This document shows positions 8,510 to 17,138 of a stretch of DNA of 64,000 nucleotides, in pieces. The first letter of the stretch is position 1, and every line of letters begins with the position of its first letter. Source of the stretch: Jeotgalicoccus aerolatus (GTDB lineage: Bacteria; Bacillota; Bacilli; Staphylococcales; Salinicoccaceae). Where the stretch lies: NCBI RefSeq assembly GCF_014635205.1, contig NZ_BMCN01000001.1, positions 620,001-684,000 of the forward strand. The letters run 5' to 3'. The notes beneath the pieces are model-generated. The model did no database searches. It saw only the letters and a program-made list of their open reading frames with translations, and was not told the origin of the DNA. A program made the position numbers and the translations under genes.

Positions 8510-10260
8510 TATACATTCTCTCCTTCATAATTGTTTAAGAATTGAAGTACTTTCATCAGCTTCTCATCGCCGCCTGCAACTGGACGCCAGTTAAATTGTA
8601 CAACTTCTGCGCCGCTGTTTTCGACTGCTTCAGTGAAGCTCTTCAGACCGATGTTAATGACGCTTGGATTGTTAGAAATCAGGCTCATCATCTTGTCGTC
8701 TACTGACAGATCTTCTGTTCCTTTGTCGAATGATTTCACTTCAAGTTCAGGCTGAGCAACTTTGCCGCCAATCAGTTCGATTGCTGTGCGAACCATTTGA
8801 TCGTTAGTGTCGCAAATTACTGCACCGGCATCTTTAAGAATTTGACGCTGTTTGTCGTAACCTTGTGCATCTTTATCAGTACCGACAACAGTTGCAAGTA
8901 CGACAAGTGAGCGTTCTTCTGAAGCTGCTTTGTCTGTAATACGTTTAATTGTTGGTGCAAGTTCTGATGCCATATCAGCATGTGAACCGTAACCGATCAC
9001 GTTGTCGAGCATAATTACTGCAGTATCTTCACTGTCAGCAGATGTTTCAAGTTTTTCAATACGTTTTTCAGGGTCGATCATTGGGTGAGGCTTACCTTGA
9101 GTGTACATATCGTCACCTAAGTCAATCACTTCGTGAGATTCTGATTTATAAGTGAAGCCTTCATCTTTAATTTCTTCTTCGTTCATTGTGTGCTTGATCA
9201 TCATTGCAGCTTCACTTGCCAGTGTACCGCCTGAATAATAAGCTTTGATTCCTTTTTGTTCAGGTTCAAAGTCAACTTCAATACCTTCGATTGAAGATGG
9301 TGTAAATTTAACTTCTTCACCGTTAGAAAGCTGTACAGATGCCACAGCAGTTTCTTCAAGTGTATAAGCATGATAAATGCCTGCTTCTTGATATTCAGGT
9401 TTCGCACCTAAGAACAAGGCAACGACAGGTTTATCGATTGAACGGAGCAAGTTTTCTACTTTTTCCTGTACTTCTTTAGCCGGCGGCTTAGAAATAACAG
9501 TAATGACTTTAACTTTTGGATCCTGGTTTAAAGCTTTAATGCTGTCGAGCATAGTGATTGCGCCCACTTCTGTAGATAAGTCGCGGCCGCCTGTACCGAT
9601 TGCATTTGTGACACCTTTACCTAAACGGTCGATAATTGTTGTTACTTCCTGGATACCTGTACCGGATGCACCAACTACGCCGATGTCGCCTTCTGCAACT
9701 GTGTTAGTAAATGCTAAAGGCACGCTGTGAATAATACCAGTACCGCAGTCAGGTCCCATTACAAGAAGTCCTTTATCATGTGCAAGCTGTTTCAAACGTA
9801 CTTCGTCTTCTTTAGGAACGTTATCACTGAACATGAATACGTGAAGACCATTGTGAAGTGCGTTCTCAGCTTCCATTGCTGCGTAAGTTCCCGGAATTGA
9901 AATTAAAGCCATGTTCGGGTTGTTGGCTAATTCAAGTGCACGGTTCCAGTTGTGAGCTTCCTGGCTTTTAGCTGAATCGTCAGATCCGCTTCCGCCTGCA
10001 AGTTCAGTATCTACTGCGTCATTGACTTCATCAACTTTTGATTCATCATCAGTATCCACAACGATAACGATATCGTTGGCACTTGCAGTTTCAAGTTCAG
10101 GTGTGCCTAAGTCTGCACCTTTAAAAATATCTTTGTTGGCAGGTGTCCCCATCATTACTGATGCTTTGTTAACACCGTCCATTGCACTTAACTTCTGGCT
10201 TAAAAGCATTAATACGATAGAATCCTGATACGTATTTTCTTTAATAATTGTATATAACAT
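8509..10260 (-). CDS. fdrA: FdrA-like acyl-CoA-synthetase-fold protein of the ureide pathway (AllF)
   Basis: About 583 residues. The fold is of the succinyl-CoA synthetase alpha type: a CoA-binding Rossmann region with VGASGTGIQEVTTIIDRLG near residue 200, followed by a ligase-like C-terminal half. FdrA, YlbE and YlbF form the oxamate carbamoyltransferase set of enterobacterial allantoin catabolism. Two ATGs are adjacent. The second (10258-10260) is preferred because GGAGG then lies 6 nt upstream; the first at 10261-10263 would leave only 3 nt. It is the first of four genes ending with carbamate kinase, with spacing of 4 nt or less between them. Confidence 0.9.
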   Translation of the reverse strand: MLYTIIKENTYQDSIVLMLLSQKLSAMDGVNKASVMMGTPANKDIFKGADLGTPELETASANDIVIVVDTDDESKVDEVNDAVDTELAGGSGSDDSAKSQEAHNWNRALELANNPNMALISIPGTYAAMEAENALHNGLHVFMFSDNVPKEDEVRLKQLAHDKGLLVMGPDCGTGIIHSVPLAFTNTVAEGDIGVVGASGTGIQEVTTIIDRLGKGVTNAIGTGGRDLSTEVGAITMLDSIKALNQDPKVKVITVISKPPAKEVQEKVENLLRSIDKPVVALFLGAKPEYQEAGIYHAYTLEETAVASVQLSNGEEVKFTPSSIEGIEVDFEPEQKGIKAYYSGGTLASEAAMMIKHTMNEEEIKDEGFTYKSESHEVIDLGDDMYTQGKPHPMIDPEKRIEKLETSADSEDTAVIMLDNVIGYGSHADMASELAPTIKRITDKAASEERSLVVLATVVGTDKDAQGYDKQRQILKDAGAVICDTNDQMVRTAIELIGGKVAQPELEVKSFDKGTEDLSVDDKMMSLISNNPSVINIGLKSFTEAVENSGAEVVQFNWRPVAGGDEKLMKVLQFLNNYEGENV

Positions 10261-10280
10261 CATGTACCTCCATTTAATAT

Positions 10281-11330
10281 TTATTCTGCAAATCTATTTT
10301 TGCCGTGGTAACGATCATAATGAATATCATCGCTCACGAGGTAGTCATATATTTCATCGACAATTTCGATGCCGTCCGCATCGTATTTTTCTGCACGCAT
10401 TTTACCGCGTTCACCTGGATAATTCACTTCTGTAAATCCTGGAGCCGGTGCTTGTTCTTTTAACTCATCGAGCATCACTGACAACTGCTTTTTAAAGGCA
10501 GTGACATCTGTAAAATGAGCAGGATTAATCACGATGTGCAGCTGGCCGAGCTGTCTGCCTGCAGATAAGTCCTTGTACATGCTTGACACATGTACGCCGT
10601 GCGGCAGGCCGAGTAAGCTGCCGGATAAAATATCCACCATCATCATTAAGCCGTAGCCTTTTGGCCCTGCAACCGGTACGAGTGCGTGAACATCTCTTGA
10701 GTTTGTCGTCGGTTCACCTTTATCATTTACTGCCCAAGTGTCAGGAATGTCATTGCCTTTTGAACGGGCATCGAGTACTTTGCCCCAAGCTTGTACAGTG
10801 GTTGCCATATCGAAAGTAATAATTCTTTCATCGTTTGTCGGAGCAGAGAAAGCAATCGGGTTGGTGCCGAAATAGGGTTCAGTTCCGCCAAATGGGACAA
10901 CCATTGGATCTGACTGACATACCGAGATAGCAACCATATCTTGTTCCGCTGCTTTTTCAACGAAGTAGCCGAGCGCGCCGGAATGTGAAATGTTTGTCAT
11001 GCCGACAACTGCTACACCATTTTCTCTAGCCATTTCAATGGCTTTTTCCATACCCTGTTTTGCCACTTGGTGGCCCGGGCCGTTATCGCCGTCTAAAATA
11101 GCCGTCGACGGTCCAGTTTTTTCAAATTTATAGTCCGGATCGTTTGTAATGCCGCCTTTTGCAATACGCTCAGCATAATACTCAACGCGCACAGCACCAT
11201 GAGAATGAATACCGCGGTGATCAGCGAATGTTAAAACATCGCTGATATCACTCGCTGCATCTTCTTTTAATCCGGCTTTTTGGAGTTTATCCTTCATTAA
11301 ATTAAATAGTTCTTCTTTTGACACGCGCAT
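10281..11330 (-). CDS. allD: Ureidoglycolate dehydrogenase (closest AllD-type copy)
   Basis: A 349-residue Ldh2/malate-lactate dehydrogenase-family oxidoreductase that uses NAD(P) without a Rossmann fold. It shows the family block DHRGIHSHGAVRVEYYAERI, the CQSDPMVVPFGG segment and AGPKGYGLMMMVD. Beginning (MRVSKEELFNLMKDKLQ) and end (DEIYDYLVSDD ... KNRFAE) line up with recalled E. coli AllD better than its neighbour does, so this is probably the true ureidoglycolate-to-oxalurate enzyme. The SD GAGG lies upstream. It sits between a paralogue and fdrA, exactly where oxalurate would be handed on. Confidence 0.9.
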   Translation of the reverse strand: MRVSKEELFNLMKDKLQKAGLKEDAASDISDVLTFADHRGIHSHGAVRVEYYAERIAKGGITNDPDYKFEKTGPSTAILDGDNGPGHQVAKQGMEKAIEMARENGVAVVGMTNISHSGALGYFVEKAAEQDMVAISVCQSDPMVVPFGGTEPYFGTNPIAFSAPTNDERIITFDMATTVQAWGKVLDARSKGNDIPDTWAVNDKGEPTTNSRDVHALVPVAGPKGYGLMMMVDILSGSLLGLPHGVHVSSMYKDLSAGRQLGQLHIVINPAHFTDVTAFKKQLSVMLDELKEQAPAPGFTEVNYPGERGKMRAEKYDADGIEIVDEIYDYLVSDDIHYDRYHGKNRFAE

Positions 11331-11347
11331 TTACAAAACCTCACTTT

Positions 11348-12376
11348 TTAATATGGTGTATCCGATTTTAAGAATTCCATGATGTCTTCAGGAATCGGGA
11401 TACCCGTTTTTTCGTATTCAGCTTTTTGCGCTTCCATCAGTTCGCCAGGATAGTATACCTGATCAAAACCTGTTGCCGGTTTATTTGCATGAAGCTCTTC
11501 TACCATCGTATCCATTTTTTCTTCCAGTGCATCTCTCGTACTGAAGAAATCAGGATTAATTACGAGGTGGAACTGTCCAAGTCTGCGGTATTCGCTCAAA
11601 TCTTTATACATACTTGAAACGTGTTTACCGTGATTTAAACCGAGTAAACTACCAGATAAAATATCCACCATCATCATCAGACCGTAACCTTTTGGTCCTG
11701 CAACCGGCAGCAATGCGTTTACTGCATAAGGGTCTGTTGTCGGGTTGCCGTCTTTATCGACTGCCCATGTGTCAGGAATATCTTTATTTTTACTGCGTGC
11801 ATCGAGGATTTTTCCCCATGCCTGAACTGTTGTTGCCATATCAAAAACGATTGGTGTGTCGTTTTTACGCGGCGCAGCAAAAGCAATCGGATTCGTACCG
11901 AAGTAAGGTTCAGAACCGCCGAATGGTACAACCATCGGATCGGACTGACATACTGATAAAGCAACCATGCCTTGTTCAGCAGCCTTCTGGACGAAGTAGC
12001 CGATAGCGCCGGAGTGGCTCATCTCGCTGACACCGACAGCGCCAATGCCTGATTCTTTAGCGAGTTGAATTGCTTCTTCCATCGCCTCATAAGCCACGTA
12101 ATGACCGAGTGAATTATCACCGTGATACACACCTGTAGAAGGTCCGGTTTTTTCAAACTTAAGTTCCGGCTCTAAGTTAAAGCCGCCTTTAGCCGCACGT
12201 TCAGAGTAATACTGCATGCGTACTGAACCATGTGAGTGAATACCGCGTTCATCCGCCCAGACAAGCACGTCAGCTGCACGGTCAGCAAATGTATCCGGCA
12301 CACCGTTTAGCATAAGTTTGTCTTTGAATAAACTGCGGAGTTCTTTAGAATTTGAAGTGACCAATTTCTCTGACAT
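11348..12376 (-). CDS. AllD-like dehydrogenase paralogue
   Basis: A 342-residue second member of the Ldh2 family, clearly homologous to the next gene along the operon: ADERGIHSHGSVRMQYYSER, CQSDPMVVPFGG and AGPKGYGLMMMVDILSGSLL are shared. The N-terminus is longer by several residues and the C-terminal tail ends early at KSDTPY, lacking the last ~10-15 residues of the other copy. Both keep the catalytic His region. It could be a second ureidoglycolate dehydrogenase with different cofactor or stereo-preference, or act on another 2-hydroxyacid. SD AGGAGG with a 7-nt spacer. Confidence 0.85.
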   Translation of the reverse strand: MSEKLVTSNSKELRSLFKDKLMLNGVPDTFADRAADVLVWADERGIHSHGSVRMQYYSERAAKGGFNLEPELKFEKTGPSTGVYHGDNSLGHYVAYEAMEEAIQLAKESGIGAVGVSEMSHSGAIGYFVQKAAEQGMVALSVCQSDPMVVPFGGSEPYFGTNPIAFAAPRKNDTPIVFDMATTVQAWGKILDARSKNKDIPDTWAVDKDGNPTTDPYAVNALLPVAGPKGYGLMMMVDILSGSLLGLNHGKHVSSMYKDLSEYRRLGQFHLVINPDFFSTRDALEEKMDTMVEELHANKPATGFDQVYYPGELMEAQKAEYEKTGIPIPEDIMEFLKSDTPY

Positions 12377-12399
12377 ATCATTGCCTCCTGAATGATTAA

Positions 12400-13191
12400 T
12401 TAAATTTCAACATCTCTGTTAGCATCTTTAGAGTAAATGTAAGAGAATGACTCATCCAGACCTACAGCGTAAGTTGCCTGCAGTGCATATGCACCCATGA
12501 AGATATAATCGCCTTTATCAACCGGCATCCAGTTGTTATCAAGATTGTACATGCCGCGGCCGCTCAATACGTAAGCACCGTGCTCCTGTACGTGCGTTTC
12601 GATATAACCGTGTGAAGCACCTGGTTTAAACGATAAAATGTGGAAGTTCATATCATAAGCAATATCAGCAGGCAGCAGATCCTGGACTAATACTTCGTCC
12701 ATGCCTTCGTATGCTTTAGCTTGAATATCGTTGACGTTTCCTGTAACGATTTCCGGTTTGCCGACGCCTTTAGCTTCCTGATAACGTTTTTTGTAAAGGA
12801 ACAGTCTGCTGTCTTCGCCATTGTTATTATTAACGAAAGTCAATTCAAGGTGAGGTGGCACGTAGATATAGCCGCCTTCAGACAGTTCGAATGACTCACC
12901 GTCTACTGTTGCAGTGACATTGCCGTACACGACATAAAGGAAAGTCTGAACGCCGTCTCCGCCGAATCCTTGTGTATTTCCACCTTGATTTTTAACCGTT
13001 ACTAAGTAGTCAACAAAACGTGCACCCATACGCGGTGAACCTAAGATTGACATGTCGCAGTCGTCAAAGCCCGGTACGACATTGTTTACTAAGCCGTCCG
13101 GTGTTAATACCGCATAAGCATCTTTCTTAACTACTGAACGTGTTTCTAAGAGACCTTCTCTGTATCCTTGCTGATGATTTAAATAACCCAT
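12400..13191 (-). CDS. allE: (S)-ureidoglycine aminohydrolase
   Basis: A 263-residue bicupin. The N-terminal sequence TPDGLVNNVVPGFDDCD and the C-terminal GASHGYIETHVQEHGAY, DNNWMPVDKGDYIFMGAY and YSKDANRDVEI match recalled E. coli AllE (YlbA) closely. The His/Glu residues of the second cupin (SHGYIETHVQEH) are the manganese ligands. It converts (S)-ureidoglycine, produced by AllC, to (S)-ureidoglycolate with release of ammonia. Position between allC and allD follows pathway order. SD AAAGGGAGA 8 nt upstream. Confidence 0.96.
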   Translation of the reverse strand: MGYLNHQQGYREGLLETRSVVKKDAYAVLTPDGLVNNVVPGFDDCDMSILGSPRMGARFVDYLVTVKNQGGNTQGFGGDGVQTFLYVVYGNVTATVDGESFELSEGGYIYVPPHLELTFVNNNNGEDSRLFLYKKRYQEAKGVGKPEIVTGNVNDIQAKAYEGMDEVLVQDLLPADIAYDMNFHILSFKPGASHGYIETHVQEHGAYVLSGRGMYNLDNNWMPVDKGDYIFMGAYALQATYAVGLDESFSYIYSKDANRDVEI

Positions 13192-13242
13192 TTTAATATC
13201 TCCCTTTCTTAAACTCTGTATATATTTAATCTATTTATTATT

Positions 13243-14487
13243 TTAGTAAGCTAATTTGTAAAGTGTTTCAGCCAGTACTTCGATACCTTTAACTAAGTCA
13301 TCGACGTCAGTTTCTTCTTCCACGTTATGTGAAATTCCGCCGATTGACGGCACGAAGATCATTCCTGTCGGCATGTAGCCTGCAAAAATTTGTGAATCAT
13401 GACCCGCACCCGAAGGCATTACTTTATATGATCCGCCTGCGACTTTTTCTGCTGATTCTTCAATCAGATTAACAATTGAATCATCCATCAATGCCGGTGA
13501 TTGTTCCATCCACAAGTTAATATCTGCAGTCATACCGTATTTGTCTGCAACCTCATTAATTGTTGATTCTACAGTTTTAGCGAATGCATTCAGTTCGTCT
13601 TCATCGATATGACGTGTATCTACTGAAAATTCAACTTCGCCGGGTACGACGTTAACTACGCCCGGAACCGGTTTAACACTGCCGAAAGTCACAACTAGTG
13701 GATCGCCGATATCGCGCGCTTTTTGTACGAGCGTCTGTGCGATTTCAGTAAAGGCAACGACTGCGTCTTTACGATAGCCCATCGGTGTTGTCCCTGCGTG
13801 GTTGGCTTCACCTTTTAAGTTGATTGTGTAGCGTTTCTGACCAACGATGCCTGTAACAACACCGATTTGTTTCTCTTCTTTTTCTAAAATCTGGCCCTGC
13901 TCGATGTGAACTTCAACGAACGCTTTAATGTCGTCACGGACTTTATCGTCTGTTCTAAAATCAAATCCTGACTCTCTCATTGCATCGACAAACTTAATAC
14001 CTTCGCCGTCCGCAATATCTTTAACATCGTCGTTGTTTTGCAGGTTGAAGAAGTTTTTAACACCCCAGAAAGTATATGGGAAACGTGATCCTTCTTCTTC
14101 AGCAATCGACAGTACTTCAATAGTACGTTTCGGCTGTCCATATTTTTCTTTCAAGTAAAGTGTTGCGATTAATGCACTTAAAATACCAAATTGTCCATCG
14201 AGATGTCCGCCTTCTGCGACAGTATCGATATGCGATCCGCTCATAATTGTTTCATCAGGCAGTTCGCTTCCAATCAAACGGCCTGAAACGTTGCCGACTG
14301 CGTCGCTTGATACTTCAAGTCCGTTTTCTTTGAAGATGTCCTGCAGTGCACTGACTGCCTGGCGCCATTCTTCAGAATATAGTAAACGTGTAATACCGCG
14401 CGGCTCTAATCCCCCGTAACTTGTAAACTGTTTATCCAGTTTTAGAAAGGTTTCACGAATATCCATTGTTTTATCCACTCCACTCAT
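13243..14487 (-). CDS. allC: Allantoate amidohydrolase
   Basis: A 414-residue M20-family metallo-amidase. Metal-binding motifs are visible: GSHIDTVAEGGHLDG near residue 80, AEEEGSRFP near residue 130 and VEVHIEQG near residue 190. It hydrolyses allantoate to ureidoglycine, CO2 and ammonia. It is the first gene of the long minus-strand operon running to carbamate kinase. The start is uncertain: ATG 14485-14487 has a weak SD, and an in-frame ATG at 14464-14466 with GGAGTGG upstream is possible. Ureidocarbamoylases of the same family are alternatives, but the context favours allantoate. Confidence 0.92.
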   Translation of the reverse strand: MSGVDKTMDIRETFLKLDKQFTSYGGLEPRGITRLLYSEEWRQAVSALQDIFKENGLEVSSDAVGNVSGRLIGSELPDETIMSGSHIDTVAEGGHLDGQFGILSALIATLYLKEKYGQPKRTIEVLSIAEEEGSRFPYTFWGVKNFFNLQNNDDVKDIADGEGIKFVDAMRESGFDFRTDDKVRDDIKAFVEVHIEQGQILEKEEKQIGVVTGIVGQKRYTINLKGEANHAGTTPMGYRKDAVVAFTEIAQTLVQKARDIGDPLVVTFGSVKPVPGVVNVVPGEVEFSVDTRHIDEDELNAFAKTVESTINEVADKYGMTADINLWMEQSPALMDDSIVNLIEESAEKVAGGSYKVMPSGAGHDSQIFAGYMPTGMIFVPSIGGISHNVEEETDVDDLVKGIEVLAETLYKLAY

Positions 14488-14638
14488 TTTATTTCACTTT
14501 TAATTATAGATTTAAATGTTACTTCAGGCATTGACAGTTTTCACAATCATAATTTTTCAAATTATTCACTTTAGACAAATACACAAAAATTCATTAGTCT
14601 GTATAATAGTTAAAGTAAATAAAAGGAGGTTTTTCTTA
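14488..14638. promoter_or_regulatory. Divergent promoter region between allC and the alpha/beta hydrolase
   Basis: A 151-bp AT-rich spacer between divergent genes. A TATAAT (about 14603) lies roughly 30 nt before the AAAGGAGG SD of the hydrolase. A TATAAT on the minus strand (near 14509) faces allC. Neither has a good -35 at 17 bp, as expected if a regulator such as the nearby PucR protein activates them. That dependence is inferred. Confidence 0.45.
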
Positions 14639-15463
14639 ATGACTGCAATCACTATAAAAGAAACTGACACGTATATTCTATCTGGCAGCCTGTATGAAAA
14701 TACCGCAGCAGATACATCTGATGTGCTCGGCACATTAATATATTTGCATGGCGGCGGACTCGTGTTCGGAGAAAAAACGGACCTCCCTTCAGAATATTTA
14801 GAAGTGCTGAGACGTCGTTTTAACATCCTCGCTGCTGATTACAGATTAGCGCCGGAATCTGATATAGATGATATCTTTACCGACTTACATGACATATATC
14901 ACTTCGCAGCCGGTTTGAAACACGAAAACATATATATTATGGGCCGGTCAGCCGGTGCCTATTTGAGTCTCATTACAGCGCGCGACTTCAATATCGCCGG
15001 TGTCATTGACTTCTACGGCTATTTCAACTTTACCCATACTGATTTTAATTACTTGCCGCACGATCAAAAACATTTATCTCACCTGTTAACTGAAGACCTG
15101 GCAACCAGCAATGTCAGAAATTACATCACTGTAAATGAACCCCCGGACCCAAGATATCTGCTCTATTTATATTACCGCCACAAGGGGAATTGGCGCGATG
15201 TTTTAAGTGTCGATACAGAAAATAATGCCGATAAATACCGCTTGACAAAAAACGACCTCGCTTCGCTGCCGCCTATCTTCATCGTTCATGCAAAAAATGA
15301 TCCTGACGTCCCGGCATTTTTCAGTAGAAAAATTGCTAAAACTGCACCGGTCAGCCAGTTTATTGAAGTCGATACAGCGGTTCATAACTTCGACCAGACA
15401 GTCAGCGAAGAGAATGTTGAAATCTACAAGTGCGCTGTACAGTTTATGGCAGACCACACTTGA
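14639..15463 (+). CDS. Alpha/beta hydrolase (HSL/BD-FAE-like)
   Basis: A 274-residue hydrolase. It has the oxyanion-hole motif HGGG (residues about 38-41), the nucleophile elbow GRSAG (about 102-106), an Asp in HAKNDPDVP and the His in VHNFD near the end, so a full catalytic triad is present. The start is the ATG at 14639 behind AAAGGAGG; the open frame extends further upstream but without an SD. It is divergent from the allC operon and convergent to allB, so it is probably part of the ureide regulon. Its substrate (an ester, formamide or carbamate?) is unknown. No signal peptide, so cytoplasmic. Confidence 0.85.
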   Translation: MTAITIKETDTYILSGSLYENTAADTSDVLGTLIYLHGGGLVFGEKTDLPSEYLEVLRRRFNILAADYRLAPESDIDDIFTDLHDIYHFAAGLKHENIYIMGRSAGAYLSLITARDFNIAGVIDFYGYFNFTHTDFNYLPHDQKHLSHLLTEDLATSNVRNYITVNEPPDPRYLLYLYYRHKGNWRDVLSVDTENNADKYRLTKNDLASLPPIFIVHAKNDPDVPAFFSRKIAKTAPVSQFIEVDTAVHNFDQTVSEENVEIYKCAVQFMADHT

Positions 15464-15491
15464 TGAATTGACCTGTTCTGCAACATTATTA

Positions 15492-15530
15492 AAAAGCTCC
15501 GTGCAATCAAAAATTGCACGGAGCTTTAAT
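15492..15530. terminator. Bidirectional terminator between hydrolase and allB
   Basis: A stem of about 16 bp (AAAGCTCCGTGCAAT with ATTGCACGGAGCTTT, AAAAA loop) lies between convergent genes. Confidence 0.92.
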
Positions 15531-15535
15531 ATTAT

Positions 15536-16900
15536 TTATAAAAATTTACCAATTTTAAGGTCGCTGACGCCATTTTCAAGTGAGTAGATTTCCTCACCGC
15601 GTAAAATAGTTGAAGCCACCTGCGCACCGATTTCACGTCCGATGTAAGGACTGATCTGGTTGCGGTATTCGAGCGCTTCTTTTTCAAGTGTATAAGGTGA
15701 GTCGCCTTTAATCAGTACAAAGTCAGCGTCATATCCAACTTCAATACGGCCCTTGCCTTCAAGATCAAAACGTGCTGCAACATTTGAAGCAATAATATCA
15801 GAGAATTGAACCAGTGACATGCCGCGTTTTTGAACTGCTTCATCAAACAGCACATCCACATTGTTCTGGATACCTGAAATTCCGCCCCATGCTTTAAATG
15901 CATCATCTGTATCTTTTAAATCCGGCGTACATGGAGAGTGGTCGCTGGTAACGAACATAACTTTACCGTCAAAAACACGTTCCCACATACCTTCAAGGCG
16001 TGATTTTTCGCGGATTGGCGGTGAACATTTTACAACTGGACCAATGTCGTCGAGCTCTTCTTTATAGAAGTAAAGATAATGCGTACAAGTTTCACATGTA
16101 ATATCCACGCCGTCGTTTGCCGCTTCATTAATTAAATCAATGCCCTCTTCACAAGCAACGTGAACGATGTGCACACGGCAGCCTGTTTCACGAGCGAATA
16201 AAATAATTTTTTGAATCGGTTCGATTTCAGTAAATACCGGACGTGAATCTACATAAGCCGCCAGCGATTTTTCGCCGCGTTCTTGTGCAAGCTGACCGAG
16301 TTTATCTGTAATCGGTCCGTTCTCTGCATGAATTGACAGGATCTTACCAGTTTTCGCAATTTGACGCATTCCTTCATATAAAGAATAATCGTCAACATTC
16401 ATGAAGTCTCCTTCAATAGAACGATCTCCTGCTGTTGCGACGAAAGCTTTATATGCAACAACGCCGTTATCGTCGAGCTCCTGAATGCCGCCGTTCAGAT
16501 TAAATGGAACGAGTCCGCCGTAACTGTATACATCAACAGACAGTTTGTCGTCTCCAGCAGCAAATTTTTTCTCGATTGATTCTTTGTCTACAGTAGCTGG
16601 AATTTGGTTTAAAGGCATTTCGATAAACGACGTGACTCCGCCTTTTGCCGATGCACGTGTTCCTGTATCGTACCCTTCCCAATGGTCGCGAATACTGCCG
16701 CCCGGTTCACTGATGTGTACGTGAGCGTCGATCATACCCGGTGATACGATTAAACCTTCTGCGTCGACAACGCGTTCTGCATCTGCATCAATAGTATCGG
16801 CAATCGCTGCAATCTTACCGTCAGTAATACCGACATCGACATTCTTTTCTCCGCCTGGTAAAATTACCAGACCGTTTTTTATAATCAAATCAAAAGCCAT
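15536..16900 (-). CDS. allB: Allantoinase
   Basis: A 454-residue amidohydrolase of the cyclic amidohydrolase family. It has the metal motif DAHVHISEPGG, a carboxylated-lysine segment GVVAYKAFVAT, then IHAENGP, HIVHVACEEG and VTSDHSPC. It opens allantoin to allantoate, the entry step of the pathway encoded next door. The start is the ATG at 16898-16900, with AGGAGG 8 nt upstream; upstream in-frame codons lack an SD. Monocistronic and divergent from pucR. Dihydropyrimidinase-like alternatives are less likely, given allC and allE nearby. Confidence 0.95.
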   Translation of the reverse strand: MAFDLIIKNGLVILPGGEKNVDVGITDGKIAAIADTIDADAERVVDAEGLIVSPGMIDAHVHISEPGGSIRDHWEGYDTGTRASAKGGVTSFIEMPLNQIPATVDKESIEKKFAAGDDKLSVDVYSYGGLVPFNLNGGIQELDDNGVVAYKAFVATAGDRSIEGDFMNVDDYSLYEGMRQIAKTGKILSIHAENGPITDKLGQLAQERGEKSLAAYVDSRPVFTEIEPIQKIILFARETGCRVHIVHVACEEGIDLINEAANDGVDITCETCTHYLYFYKEELDDIGPVVKCSPPIREKSRLEGMWERVFDGKVMFVTSDHSPCTPDLKDTDDAFKAWGGISGIQNNVDVLFDEAVQKRGMSLVQFSDIIASNVAARFDLEGKGRIEVGYDADFVLIKGDSPYTLEKEALEYRNQISPYIGREIGAQVASTILRGEEIYSLENGVSDLKIGKFL

Positions 16901-17094
16901 ATATAATTCCTCCTGATCATTTTTATCAAAACGTAAACTTAAACCTGCATTCAGCTGTCCGTTTTCTTTACCCTTATTCAAAGGCATAAAACGCGCCATG
17001 GGGTATTATATTTACGTTTTATTTATTATTAGTGTACTATTATATGAAGAAATAAATATAGTTAAAATATTACGTCTGAATTTTAAATTTGTGC

Positions 17095-17108
17095 ATTTTG
17101 TACAAAAT
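17095..17108. promoter_or_regulatory. Perfect 14-bp palindrome in the allB-pucR intergenic region
   Basis: ATTTTGTACAAAAT is a perfect inverted repeat lying about 30 nt upstream of the pucR start and between divergent genes. It is a candidate operator, possibly for autoregulation. Chance occurrence in AT-rich DNA is possible. Confidence 0.4.
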
Positions 17109-17138
17109 TTTAAATATAGAATTATGGGTGATGAATAA

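Noticed and set aside
14516..14638. Extended N-terminus of the alpha/beta hydrolase (upstream in-frame ATG)
   Set aside because: The upstream frame lacks an SD, while AAAGGAGG sits perfectly before the ATG at 14639; the upstream part is the divergent promoter region.
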